A DNA stretch of 20,040 bases from Actinobacteria bacterium BACL4 MAG-120820-bin23. GTDB taxonomy: Bacteria; Actinomycetota; Actinomycetes; Nanopelagicales; Nanopelagicaceae. Where the stretch lies: the NCBI GenBank assembly GCA_001437855.1, contig LIBD01000005.1, forward strand, positions 1 through 20,040, in the 5' to 3' direction. Numbering within the stretch: position 1 is the stretch's first letter; each line of letters begins with the position of its first letter. Made by a program: the position numbers and the translations under genes. This document shows, piece after piece, positions 1 through 6,743 of the stretch. The notes below the pieces were generated by a model. It did no database searches. It worked only from the letters and a program-made list of their open reading frames with translations, and was not told where the DNA came from.

Positions 1-558
1 GAATTTTCGATTCTGCAAACCTGCCTGTTGTCCCTACTTCTATTCTCTGGAGCTTCTCAATTCGCAGTTGTTGGCATAATGGGCGCAGGTGGTTCTGCAG
101 TGAGTGCAATTGCAACTGCAACATTATTAGGATTTAGAAACGCTTTGTACGGTTTGCAGCTAGCCCCAATTTTAAAAGTTACAGGTTTAAAAAGAATTAT
201 TGCCTCTCAAATAACAATTGATGAGTCAACCGCTGTCTCAACACTTCAGTCAAATGATTCCGATCGAAAACGAGCATTTTATTTAACAGGATTTGGTGTT
301 TATATCTTTTGGAATCTGTTTACATTTCTCGGTGCGCTCGGCGCTAGTGCAATTGGTGATCCATCTGTATGGGGTTTGGATGCAGCCGTACCTGCTGCTT
401 TCTGTGGACTTGTTTGGCCACGGCTTAAAGATAAGCGGCTATTTTTGATATCTGCTTGCGCCATTATTCTGGCGCTTTTGTTAACACCAATAACTCCGGC
501 AGGAATTCCAATTATTACAACTGTCTTACTAGCCGTTATTTTTGGGTGGAAAAAATGA
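1..558 (+). CDS. azlC: AzlC-family branched-chain amino acid exporter, large subunit (5' end missing)
   Basis: Large membrane subunit of an AzlCD-type exporter, a family that moves branched-chain amino acids (and toxic analogues) out of the cell. The reading frame is open from base 1. Residues encoded upstream of the first possible start (TTG at 28) match the family well (EFSILQTCLLS leading into LLLFSGASQF), so the gene begins outside the window and the TTG is not its start. Family marks include FSGASQF, the LYGLQLAP loop, a TIDES motif, a GVYIFWN helix and the GLDAAVPAAF segment near a DPS motif. Several hydrophobic helices are evident, the last three near the C-terminus. The stop overlaps the azlD start by 4 bp (ATGA), so the two subunits are probably translationally coupled. 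The substrate is inferred from the family only. Confidence 0.88.
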   Translation, partial: EFSILQTCLLSLLLFSGASQFAVVGIMGAGGSAVSAIATATLLGFRNALYGLQLAPILKVTGLKRIIASQITIDESTAVSTLQSNDSDRKRAFYLTGFGVYIFWNLFTFLGALGASAIGDPSVWGLDAAVPAAFCGLVWPRLKDKRLFLISACAIILALLLTPITPAGIPIITTVLLAVIFGWKK

Positions 559-863
559 GTTCAATATGGATAGCTGTAATTGGATCAAGCATTACTGCAT
601 TTTTAAATAAATATATTGGACATAGTGTCCCAGAGAAATGGCTTGATAAACCAAGAATCAAAAATATAAATACCTTAGTTCCTATAGTTTTACTAAGTGC
701 ATTAATTGGAGTCCAAACCTTTGCCAACAAGCAGGAGTTAGTAATAGATCAGCGATTAGTAGGGGTTGGTGTTGCTCTAATTGCCCTAAAACTAAAAGCT
801 TCTTTTCCGATAGTGGTACTCGCTGCAGCTGTTTCATCTGCAGCGGTTTACAATTTATTCTAA
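555..863 (+). CDS. azlD: AzlD-family branched-chain amino acid exporter, small subunit
   Basis: Small, very hydrophobic partner of AzlC, 102 residues, as usual for AzlD (about 100). The ATG at 555 overlaps the azlC TGA, which decides the start. An open frame running 33 codons further upstream lies inside azlC and adds non-hydrophobic residues with no homology, so it is a shadow. The product has about four membrane segments and the family-typical polar stretch near residues 16-35, where a short hydrophilic loop with KWLDKPRIKN leads into the second helix. The stop overlaps the end of the converging mycoredoxin-like gene by 4 bp, so there is no room for a terminator between them. Confidence 0.85.
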   Translation: MSSIWIAVIGSSITAFLNKYIGHSVPEKWLDKPRIKNINTLVPIVLLSALIGVQTFANKQELVIDQRLVGVGVALIALKLKASFPIVVLAAAVSSAAVYNLF

Positions 864-1111
864 AGAACTTTTAAAGCTTCTAGTTTTTCTTTCAACGCAG
901 CATCAGATGGCTCTGTTAGATGAGTTCCGTCTGAAAATAAAATAACTGGAATAGAACGCATTCCGCCATTAATTTCGATAACTTTGTCAGAAGCACTTGC
1001 ATCTGCTTCGACATCGATATAGTTATATTTAACATTATTTGAATCTAAGAATTTCTTAGATCTACGACAATCTCCACACCATTCAGCACCATACATTGTT
1101 ATCTCGCTCAT
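860..1111 (-). CDS. Mycoredoxin-like glutaredoxin family protein
   Basis: An 83-residue thioredoxin-fold protein of the actinobacterial glutaredoxin-like group that includes mycoredoxin-1. Visible marks are a WCGDC active site (C12 and C15), the cis-proline at SIP (P55), the INGGMRSIPV segment and the SDGTHLTEPS tail, which closely parallels the actinobacterial proteins (VNGGNRTVPT and FADGSTLTNPS in the mycobacterial protein as I recall it). Such proteins reduce mixed disulfides with mycothiol or act as small dithiol reductants in the cytoplasm. The active site reads CGDC, not the CGYC or CPYC of characterised mycoredoxins, so the partner thiol is uncertain. The ATG overlaps the dapB stop by 4 bp, making it the last gene of the long minus-strand run. 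Confidence 0.8.
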   Translation of the reverse strand: MSEITMYGAEWCGDCRRSKKFLDSNNVKYNYIDVEADASASDKVIEINGGMRSIPVILFSDGTHLTEPSDAALKEKLEALKVL

Positions 1112-1854
1112 TTGATTGCCTCCATATAGTTTTCTAATCCAACTGTTAAGCCGGGATACTTTGCAACATTTCTTACGCCAATTAACACCCCTGGCATAAA
1201 GCCAGATCTATTAATTGAATCATGCCTAATAGTTAAAGTCTCACCTAAATCTGAAAAAACTACCTCTTGATGTGCAACATATCCGTGAGCTCTAATTGAA
1301 TGGACAGGTACATCGCCCACTATCGCACCCCTGGCACCAGTGAGTGAGCTTTTCGTGGCATCTGGCATAGGCTCTTTACTATTTTCTTTACGCGCAGTTG
1401 TGATTAATTCGGCAGTTCTAATCGCAGTTCCTGATGGTGCATCAACCTTATTTGCATGGTGCATTTCAACAATTTCTGCACTTTCAAAATACTTAGCAGC
1501 AGTTTTAGAAAATTGCATCATTAAGGCAGCTCCTAAACCGAAATTAGGAGCAATTAGTGCACCAACTTTTGGATGCTTGTTAAGCAGATCTCTTAGTTGA
1601 TTCAATCGCACCTCATCAAAACCTGTAGTGCCAACAACTACATGGATATCATTTGTAATTGCAAACTCTAAATTTTTCATGACAGAATCAGGAGTTGTAA
1701 AGTCAACGACAACTTCAGTGCCAGTTTTAGTCAATTGCTCTAATGAATCGCCAAGATCTAAGGCAGTACTTAAAGTTAAATCGCTGGCAGCATTAATAGC
1801 TGCGACCGCCTCTGTGCCCATTCTGCCTTTGGCACCAAGCACTGCAACCTTCAT
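1108..1854 (-). CDS. dapB: 4-hydroxy-tetrahydrodipicolinate reductase
   Basis: NAD(P)H-dependent reductase of the diaminopimelate/lysine pathway, converting hydroxy-tetrahydrodipicolinate to tetrahydrodipicolinate in the cytoplasm. It has 248 residues, the normal size for actinobacterial DapB. Visible motifs are the Rossmann GAKGRMG at residues 7-13, GTTG at 75-78, APNF at 102-105, and the substrate/catalytic signature EIVEMHHANKVDAPSGTA around 127-144, with catalytic H132/H133 and K136. RAHGYVAHQEV near 188-198 and the C-terminal GLENYM are also typical. The ATG start overlaps the stop of the upstream M16 peptidase gene by 4 bp. The pnp-M16-dapB order is the same as in Streptomyces, which supports the call. 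Confidence 0.97.
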   Translation of the reverse strand: MKVAVLGAKGRMGTEAVAAINAASDLTLSTALDLGDSLEQLTKTGTEVVVDFTTPDSVMKNLEFAITNDIHVVVGTTGFDEVRLNQLRDLLNKHPKVGALIAPNFGLGAALMMQFSKTAAKYFESAEIVEMHHANKVDAPSGTAIRTAELITTARKENSKEPMPDATKSSLTGARGAIVGDVPVHSIRAHGYVAHQEVVFSDLGETLTIRHDSINRSGFMPGVLIGVRNVAKYPGLTVGLENYMEAIK

Positions 1855-3122
1855 TTTATTAACCTTTCAAATTTACTTCTTGATGTGAATGGTCCCACTA
1901 CCGCAAGCGTAGGAGATGTCGGTAGGGTTTTGCGGGCAATTTCCCTGATTTGTTCAGGTGTTACGTTTGCAATCTCACTCAAAATCTCATCAAAACTTAA
2001 AACTTGACCATACACCAGTTCACTTTTGCCAATTCTAGTCATACGGGAGCCAGTATCTTCCTGACTTAGCACCAAGGCTCCAGAGACTGATCCCTTTGCC
2101 CTATCAATCTCTTCCCGAGTTAAACCATTCTCGGCAATATCAAAAAGTATTGATTGAATTACCTTTACTGATTCTTCAGCCTTACTTGGTTTACAGCCAA
2201 CATAGAAAGATAGAACGCCACTTCCGGCAAATTGTTGACTGTATGCATAGGTTGAATATGCCAACCCGCGCTTTTCTCGAATTTCTTGGAATAATCTTGA
2301 TGACATTCCTCCTCCTATTGCTGAGGATAAAATACTTAATGCAAACCTTGACTTATCATCCCTTGCCACACCTGGTACACCGTAAATGATGTGTGCTTGT
2401 TCGGTCTTTTTGTTAAGCAAGGTAACTTTACCTTTTCCTGAAACCTTAACATTGGCTGCTTTTCTCAATTTATAATCGGTTTTTGATTGATCTAAAAATC
2501 CATCCTTACTTAAAGCATTTTCAACCATATCTACAACTTTTCTATGCTTAATATTTCCAGCAACAGCTACAACTAAATCTTCTGGTTTATATCTATTTTG
2601 ATAATAGTTAAAAACAGTATCCCTACTCATACCTTTTATAGACTGTACAGTCCCTAGGATTGGTCGGCCAAGTGGTGTATCTCCATAGTATTTTTCTAGA
2701 AATAAATCATGTATTAAGTCGCTTGGATCATCATCACGCATAGCAATTTCTTCTAGCACTACCTTACGCTCTGCATCAACATCCTCTTTTTTGACTACGG
2801 ATGAGGTTATTAGGTCGCTTATTACATCAACTGCTAGTGGTAGATGCTTATCAATTACACGAGCATAAAAGCAGGTGTATTCCTTAGAAGTAAATGCATT
2901 AGTCTCTCCGCCAACTGCTTCAATTGATGATGAGATATCTAGCGAAGTTCTCTTCTTGGTTCCTTTAAACAATAAATGCTCTAGAAAGTGTGAAGCTCCC
3001 GCGGTTGAATTTGATTCATCACGGGAGCCAACATTGACCCAAATACCAAAAGCTGCTGAGCGAACAGATTTTTCTTCCTCAGTGACTATTCGTAAGCCAC
3101 TTGGCAAGACTGTTCTAGCCAA
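1851..3122 (-). CDS. M16-family zinc metallopeptidase (mitochondrial processing peptidase-like)
   Basis: A 423-residue protein with both halves of the M16/pitrilysin fold. The inverted zinc motif HFLEH lies at residues 45-49 (H45 and H49 ligands, E48 catalytic). The third ligand is E125 in VVLEEIAMRDD, exactly 76 residues after H49 as the family expects. The C-terminal half carries the usual GGGMSSRLFQEIREKRGLAYS stretch near 270-290, so this looks like an active single-chain or homodimeric processing peptidase. The start is TTG at 3122. The frame is open a little further into pnp but offers no ATG or GTG before a stop, and the Leu-Pro-Ser-Gly-Leu segment right after it is the typical N-terminus. 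It starts one base after the pnp stop and overlaps dapB by 4 bp. The cellular substrate is unknown. Confidence 0.92.
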   Translation of the reverse strand: MARTVLPSGLRIVTEEEKSVRSAAFGIWVNVGSRDESNSTAGASHFLEHLLFKGTKKRTSLDISSSIEAVGGETNAFTSKEYTCFYARVIDKHLPLAVDVISDLITSSVVKKEDVDAERKVVLEEIAMRDDDPSDLIHDLFLEKYYGDTPLGRPILGTVQSIKGMSRDTVFNYYQNRYKPEDLVVAVAGNIKHRKVVDMVENALSKDGFLDQSKTDYKLRKAANVKVSGKGKVTLLNKKTEQAHIIYGVPGVARDDKSRFALSILSSAIGGGMSSRLFQEIREKRGLAYSTYAYSQQFAGSGVLSFYVGCKPSKAEESVKVIQSILFDIAENGLTREEIDRAKGSVSGALVLSQEDTGSRMTRIGKSELVYGQVLSFDEILSEIANVTPEQIREIARKTLPTSPTLAVVGPFTSRSKFERLIK

Positions 3123-3123
3123 A

Positions 3124-5322
3124 TTACTCTGACTTAGCTTCTTCTGGAAGATTTGCTGGAACTAATGAGTATTTACCCTTTGGATCTATCTCATTAATTA
3201 CAACTTCAATTTTCTCGCCAACCTTCATTACTTCTTCAAGGTTTTCAATTCGCTTTCCACCATGCATCTTGCGAATTTGCGAGATGTGTAGCAAGCCATC
3301 TTTACCTGGAGCAAGATTCACGAAAGCACCAAAAGTGGCTAACTTAACAACCGAACCATTGAACTTATCGCCAACAGATAATTGAACTGGATTAGCAATT
3401 GCATTGATTTGTGCCTTTGCAGCCTCAGCAGCAGAACCTTCGGTAGCACCGATATAAATAGTTCCATCATCTTCAATTGTGATATCAGCGCCAGTTTCAT
3501 CCTGAATCTGATTAATCATTTTGCCCTTAGGACCAATAACTGCACCAATCATGTCGACTGGCACCTTTATTGAAATAATTCTTGGAGCAAGTAATGACAT
3601 CTCATCTGGAACTGAAATTGCTTGATTCATTACATCTAAAATTGCTAGACGCGCTTCTTTAGCTTGTAAAAGAGCGGCAGCAAGTACTGATGCTGGAATT
3701 CCGTCTAACTTAGTATCAAGTTGAAGTGCAGTCACAAACTCTTTAGTTCCTGCAACTTTGAAATCCATATCTCCGAATGCATCTTCTGCACCCAAAATAT
3801 CAGTTAGTGCTACATACTCAGTTTTTCCATCTACCTCATCTGAGATTAGACCCATTGCAATTCCTGCAACTGGAGCTTTAAGTGGAACACCGGCATTTAG
3901 TAATGACATAGTTGAAGCACAAACTGAACCCATTGAAGTTGATCCATTTGAACCTAATGCCTCAGAAACTTGGCGGATTGCATATGGAAACTCTTCGCGT
4001 GTTGGTAAAACTGGAACTAGCGCGCGCTCTGCAAGAGCTCCATGTCCAATTTCACGACGCTTTGGTGAGCCAACTCTTCCTGTTTCACCAACTGAATATG
4101 GTGGGAAGTTGTAATTATGCATATACCGCTTGTGATCTTCAGGTGAGAGCGTATCTAACTGTTGCTCCATCTTTAACATATTCAAAGTTGTGATTCCCAA
4201 AATTTGAGTTTCACCTCTTTCAAATATTGCAGATCCGTGAACTCGAGGAATTACCTCAACTTCAGCTGTTAGCGCACGAATATCTCGTAGACCACGGCCA
4301 TCGATACGAATCTTCTCTCGTAACACTCTTTGTCTTACTAATTTCTTAGTGACTGAGCGAAGTGCTGCAGATATTTCCTTAACTCTTTCTGGAAAATCAA
4401 CAGTTAGTTTTTCTGTAACAGCGCTATTGATCTCACTTAGCTTTGTCTCGCGCTCCTGCTTACCAGCAATTGTTAAAGCCTTAGCTAGGTCATCTTTTGC
4501 AGCCTTTTCAACAACTGCATAGATATCCTCTTGATAATCAAGAAATACTGGAAATTCACCAGTTGGCTTCGCGGCTTGCTTCGCCAATTTAATTTGCGCT
4601 TCGCAAAGAATCTTAATAAATGGCTTAGCTGCCTCAAGTCCTTGACCGACAATTTCCTCAGTTGGCACAGTTGCGCCACCCTTAATTAATTCAATTGTCT
4701 TTACTGTTGCTTCGGCTTCAACCATCAAAATTGCAACATCATTATCTGAGATGCGACCAGCGACCACCATATCAAAAACTGCTTTTTCTAAATCAGAGTG
4801 ATTTGGAAAAGCAACCCATTGGCCCTCAATTAGTGCAACGCGAACGCCACCAATTGGTCCTGAAAAAGGAAGTCCAGCTAATTGAGTTGACATAGATGCA
4901 GCATTAATCGCGATCACGTCATACATGTGATCAGGATTTAATGCCATAACTGTTACAACAATCTGTATTTCATTACGCAGTCCCTTAATAAAGGACGGGC
5001 GTAGTGGTCGATCGATTAGTCGACAGGTAAGAATCGCATCCTCAGATGGACGTCCTTCACGACGGAAAAAAGAACCAGGTATTTTCCCAGCAGCATACAT
5101 TCTCTCTTCTACATCTACGGTTAGTGGAAAGAAATCAAATTGATCTTTCGGATTTTTTGAAGCAGTAGTTGCAGATAGCAACATGCTGTCATCATCTAAG
5201 TACACAACAGCAGTTCCTGCTGCTTGCCGAGCAAGTCGGCCAGTTTCAAAGCGGATCTCCCGCTTTCCAAATTTACCGTTATCTATTTTTGCAACGGCTG
5301 AATTAACATCTTGACCCTCCAT
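3124..5322 (-). CDS. pnp: Polyribonucleotide nucleotidyltransferase (PNPase)
   Basis: Phosphorolytic 3'-5' exoribonuclease and RNA polymerase of mRNA decay, 732 residues, within the actinobacterial size range. Domain order is: first RNase PH domain (residues about 15-150, with RREGRPSEDAILTCRLIDRPLRP), an all-helical linker, the second and catalytic RNase PH domain (with GRGLRDIR, then GAEDAFGDMDFKVAGT carrying the catalytic Asp pair), a KH domain from about 582 with the GPKG loop at 597-600, and an S1 domain from about 650 to 720 (VGDKFNGSVVKLATFGAFVNL). ATG at 5322 is preceded by GGAG 7 nt upstream. It follows rpsO as in most bacteria, separated by 131 nt that hold candidate control elements. 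Confidence 0.98.
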   Translation of the reverse strand: MEGQDVNSAVAKIDNGKFGKREIRFETGRLARQAAGTAVVYLDDDSMLLSATTASKNPKDQFDFFPLTVDVEERMYAAGKIPGSFFRREGRPSEDAILTCRLIDRPLRPSFIKGLRNEIQIVVTVMALNPDHMYDVIAINAASMSTQLAGLPFSGPIGGVRVALIEGQWVAFPNHSDLEKAVFDMVVAGRISDNDVAILMVEAEATVKTIELIKGGATVPTEEIVGQGLEAAKPFIKILCEAQIKLAKQAAKPTGEFPVFLDYQEDIYAVVEKAAKDDLAKALTIAGKQERETKLSEINSAVTEKLTVDFPERVKEISAALRSVTKKLVRQRVLREKIRIDGRGLRDIRALTAEVEVIPRVHGSAIFERGETQILGITTLNMLKMEQQLDTLSPEDHKRYMHNYNFPPYSVGETGRVGSPKRREIGHGALAERALVPVLPTREEFPYAIRQVSEALGSNGSTSMGSVCASTMSLLNAGVPLKAPVAGIAMGLISDEVDGKTEYVALTDILGAEDAFGDMDFKVAGTKEFVTALQLDTKLDGIPASVLAAALLQAKEARLAILDVMNQAISVPDEMSLLAPRIISIKVPVDMIGAVIGPKGKMINQIQDETGADITIEDDGTIYIGATEGSAAEAAKAQINAIANPVQLSVGDKFNGSVVKLATFGAFVNLAPGKDGLLHISQIRKMHGGKRIENLEEVMKVGEKIEVVINEIDPKGKYSLVPANLPEEAKSE

Positions 5323-5328
5323 GGGTCA
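5312..5328 (-). promoter_or_regulatory. Small inverted repeat enclosing the pnp start codon
   Basis: On the coding strand TGACCC and GGGTCA form a perfect 6-bp stem around the loop ATGGA, so the pnp ATG sits in the loop and the stem lies between the GGAG ribosome-binding site and codon 4. Seen directly. Whether it folds in the cell or tunes initiation is inference, and the stem is short. Confidence 0.35.
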
Positions 5329-5345
5329 TCTCCATTTCTCAACAC

Positions 5346-5377
5346 TTTATACAAAGAGAATGGATCTTCGATCGAAG
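5346..5377 (-). promoter_or_regulatory. Candidate pnp promoter with palindromic operator-like site
   Basis: On the coding strand a TATAAA hexamer (plus-strand 5346-5351) lies 23 nt before the pnp ATG and would give a leader of roughly 17 nt containing the ribosome-binding site. Centred where a -35 box would be with a 17-nt spacer is the perfect 12-bp palindrome CTTCGATCGAAG (5366-5377). There is no good TTGACA match, so the palindrome could be a protein-binding site or an RNA hairpin rather than part of a promoter. The hexamer alone is weak evidence in AT-rich DNA. Confidence 0.35.
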
Positions 5378-5381
5378 TTCA

Positions 5382-5440
5382 CGGAAAATCGTTTTCCGGA
5401 AACCACTACCGAGGACCAAAACTCTTAACGATAAAGTTTT
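5382..5440 (-). promoter_or_regulatory. Hairpins in the rpsO-pnp spacer (possible processing site or weak terminator)
   Basis: Two coding-strand hairpins follow rpsO. The first, just after the stop (5418-5440), is AT-rich, with an 8-bp stem including one G-T pair, a 7-nt loop and a short TTTT end. The second (5382-5398) is CGGAAAA, loop CGA, then TTTTCCG: a perfect 7-bp stem without a following T-run. The equivalent E. coli spacer is cut by RNase III and mediates PNPase autoregulation, so a similar processing role is possible here. That is inference. The remaining part of the spacer shows nothing else. Confidence 0.35.
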
Positions 5441-5453
5441 TTGCTGATTTTAT

Positions 5454-5723
5454 TTATCTGCGAAGATCGAGCTTTTCGATAATCGCTCTATAGCGCTCAA
5501 TGTCTGTCTTGGCGAGGTATTGCAAAATCCGACGACGCTTACCGACCATCAATAACAAACCACGACGGTTGTGATGATCCTTTTTATTTGTCTGCAAATG
5601 TGCAGTTATCTCATCAATACGCTTTGATAAAAGTGCTACCTGAGCCTCTGGGCTACCTGTGTCAGTTGCAGATGAGCCGTACTTACTAATTATTTCTTTT
5701 TTAGCTTGTGGCGTTAATGCCAT
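5454..5723 (-). CDS. rpsO: 30S ribosomal protein S15
   Basis: Primary 16S rRNA-binding protein of the small subunit platform, 89 residues, the universal length. The whole sequence matches the family: GSPEAQVALLSKRI, then TAHLQTNKKDHHNRRGLLLMVGKRRRILQYL and the YRAIIEKLDLRR end. The ATG at 5723 has a strong AAGGAG 8 nt upstream. It lies between ribF and pnp, the usual place, but the terminator-like hairpin after ribF and the 125-nt structured leader suggest that rpsO has its own promoter and control. Confidence 0.98.
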   Translation of the reverse strand: MALTPQAKKEIISKYGSSATDTGSPEAQVALLSKRIDEITAHLQTNKKDHHNRRGLLLMVGKRRRILQYLAKTDIERYRAIIEKLDLRR

Positions 5724-5833
5724 TTGTATTGCTCCTTCTGTCTGTCACGAGGGCCTCGGTGTTACTCACGAAGGCGCACTTTCTCGCTTTAGTAGGGCAA
5801 GATTACCAGCGCAGTACTTGATACTAAAAATCG
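5724..5833 (-). promoter_or_regulatory. rpsO leader with two mutually exclusive hairpins
   Basis: Untranslated stretch before S15. On the coding strand, CCTTCGTG can pair with CACCGAGG (7 pairs, two single-base bulges, AGTAA loop; about 5754-5774). The same CACCGAG can instead pair with CTCGTG (6 pairs, one bulge, GCC loop; 5746-5761), which sits immediately upstream of the AAGGAG site at 5731-5736. S15 is known to repress its own mRNA through leader structures that differ between phyla, and actinobacterial versions have been described, so an S15-responsive leader is a reasonable inference. No promoter could be picked with confidence. TAGTAT just after the terminator is the only candidate -10. 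Confidence 0.4.
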
Positions 5834-5847
5834 GCTCAAATTTGAGC
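5826..5847 (-). terminator. Candidate Rho-independent terminator after ribF
   Basis: Directly behind the ribF stop the coding strand reads GCTCA-AATT-TGAGC, a perfect palindrome with a 5-bp stem (5834-5847), then CGA and a run of five T (5826-5830). The stem is short and three bases separate it from the T-run, so efficiency may be partial, allowing some read-through into rpsO. Confidence 0.5.
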
Positions 5848-5848
5848 G

Positions 5849-6730
5849 TTATTTACTAGTTAAATCCCTAGCCTGATCGCAATCTTTTTTCATCTGCGCT
5901 AAAAGTGGTTCTAATCCGTCAAATTTCAAGGTATCTCGTAGTCGATAACCAAACTCAATCGTTGCTTCTTGATCATATAAATCTAAACCGACTTGATCAA
6001 TTGCATATGCTTCAACTTGCCGGCCTCTAACTCCGGGAAAAGTTGGATTGGTTCCAATTGAAATTGCTGCTTGCCATTTAAAGTTTCCAACACTTAACCA
6101 GCCAGCGTAAACCCCGTCAGCAGGAATTGTTGCTAAGTTAGTTAGGCCAATGTTTGCAGTTGGGTATCCAATTTCACGTCCTCGTTTTTCACCATGGATA
6201 ACTGGACCCTTTAAAAAGAAGTTTCTAGTTAACAGCTCATTTGCACGCTCGATTTCACCATCAATAATCAAGTTTCTAATTCGCGATGAGGAAATTGTTG
6301 AACCACGATCTTCTTGAAGTTTAATAATTGAAACCCCAAAACCATACTTTGGTCCAACCTCAGATAAATACTTTGGAGTGCCTTGGGCTTTAAAGCCAAA
6401 ATTAAAGTTCTCACCAACAACAACATGCTCTGCAGAAAATCTACCAACTAATATATCCTCAATAAATTGATCTGGAGATAGAGATGCGAAATCCTTATTA
6501 AAGGTTATAACCTCGACAGAATTTGCACCAGCTTTTTTAAGTAGCAAGCTCCGATCTTTTAAACTGACAAGCTGTGTTGGAGTTCGCTCTGGCGCAATAA
6601 CTGAGGTTGGATGGGGATCAAAAGTAATCACTGTTACTTCTCCATGGTGTTTGGCCGCTGAAATAATCTGCTGATGCCCAGCGTGCACACCATCAAATAT
6701 CCCAATTGCAACAACCTTTTTCATACTCAT
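5849..6730 (-). CDS. ribF: Bifunctional riboflavin kinase / FAD synthetase
   Basis: Makes FMN from riboflavin and FAD from FMN in the cytoplasm, 293 residues. The N-terminal nucleotidyltransferase domain shows GIFDGVHAGH at residues 10-19 (HxGH at 16-19), VGENFNFG at 105-112 and the ISSSRIR motif at 146-152. The C-terminal flavokinase domain shows GEKRGREIGYPTANI near 180-194, the PTAN at 190-193 that binds ATP/Mg, GTNPTF near 227 and the catalytic Glu of VEAYAID at 240. The start at 6730 or a second ATG at 6724 are both possible. Neither has a clear ribosome-binding site. It lies 13 nt after truB, the standard truB-ribF pair. Confidence 0.96.
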   Translation of the reverse strand: MSMKKVVAIGIFDGVHAGHQQIISAAKHHGEVTVITFDPHPTSVIAPERTPTQLVSLKDRSLLLKKAGANSVEVITFNKDFASLSPDQFIEDILVGRFSAEHVVVGENFNFGFKAQGTPKYLSEVGPKYGFGVSIIKLQEDRGSTISSSRIRNLIIDGEIERANELLTRNFFLKGPVIHGEKRGREIGYPTANIGLTNLATIPADGVYAGWLSVGNFKWQAAISIGTNPTFPGVRGRQVEAYAIDQVGLDLYDQEATIEFGYRLRDTLKFDGLEPLLAQMKKDCDQARDLTSK

Positions 6731-6743
6731 ATTATTTCACAAT

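Noticed and set aside
456..554. Longer azlD with a 33-residue N-terminal extension
   Set aside because: The extension is the shifted frame of azlC and is Asn/Tyr-rich. The ATGA overlap at 555 is the natural start.
28..558. azlC starting at the TTG at 28
   Set aside because: The frame is open to base 1 and the residues before it match the AzlC family, which also has about 50 more residues at its N-terminus. The gene is cut by the window edge.
864..888. Terminator for azlCD just after the azlD stop
   Set aside because: The AGAA/TTCT stem has a mismatch and a tiny AT-rich loop. The following T-run is inside the mycoredoxin-like gene and explained by its coding sequence, so it is too weak to call.
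3758..4114. 118-codon plus-strand open frame opposite pnp
   Set aside because: It lies entirely within the conserved catalytic domain of PNPase, and its translation shows no family resemblance.
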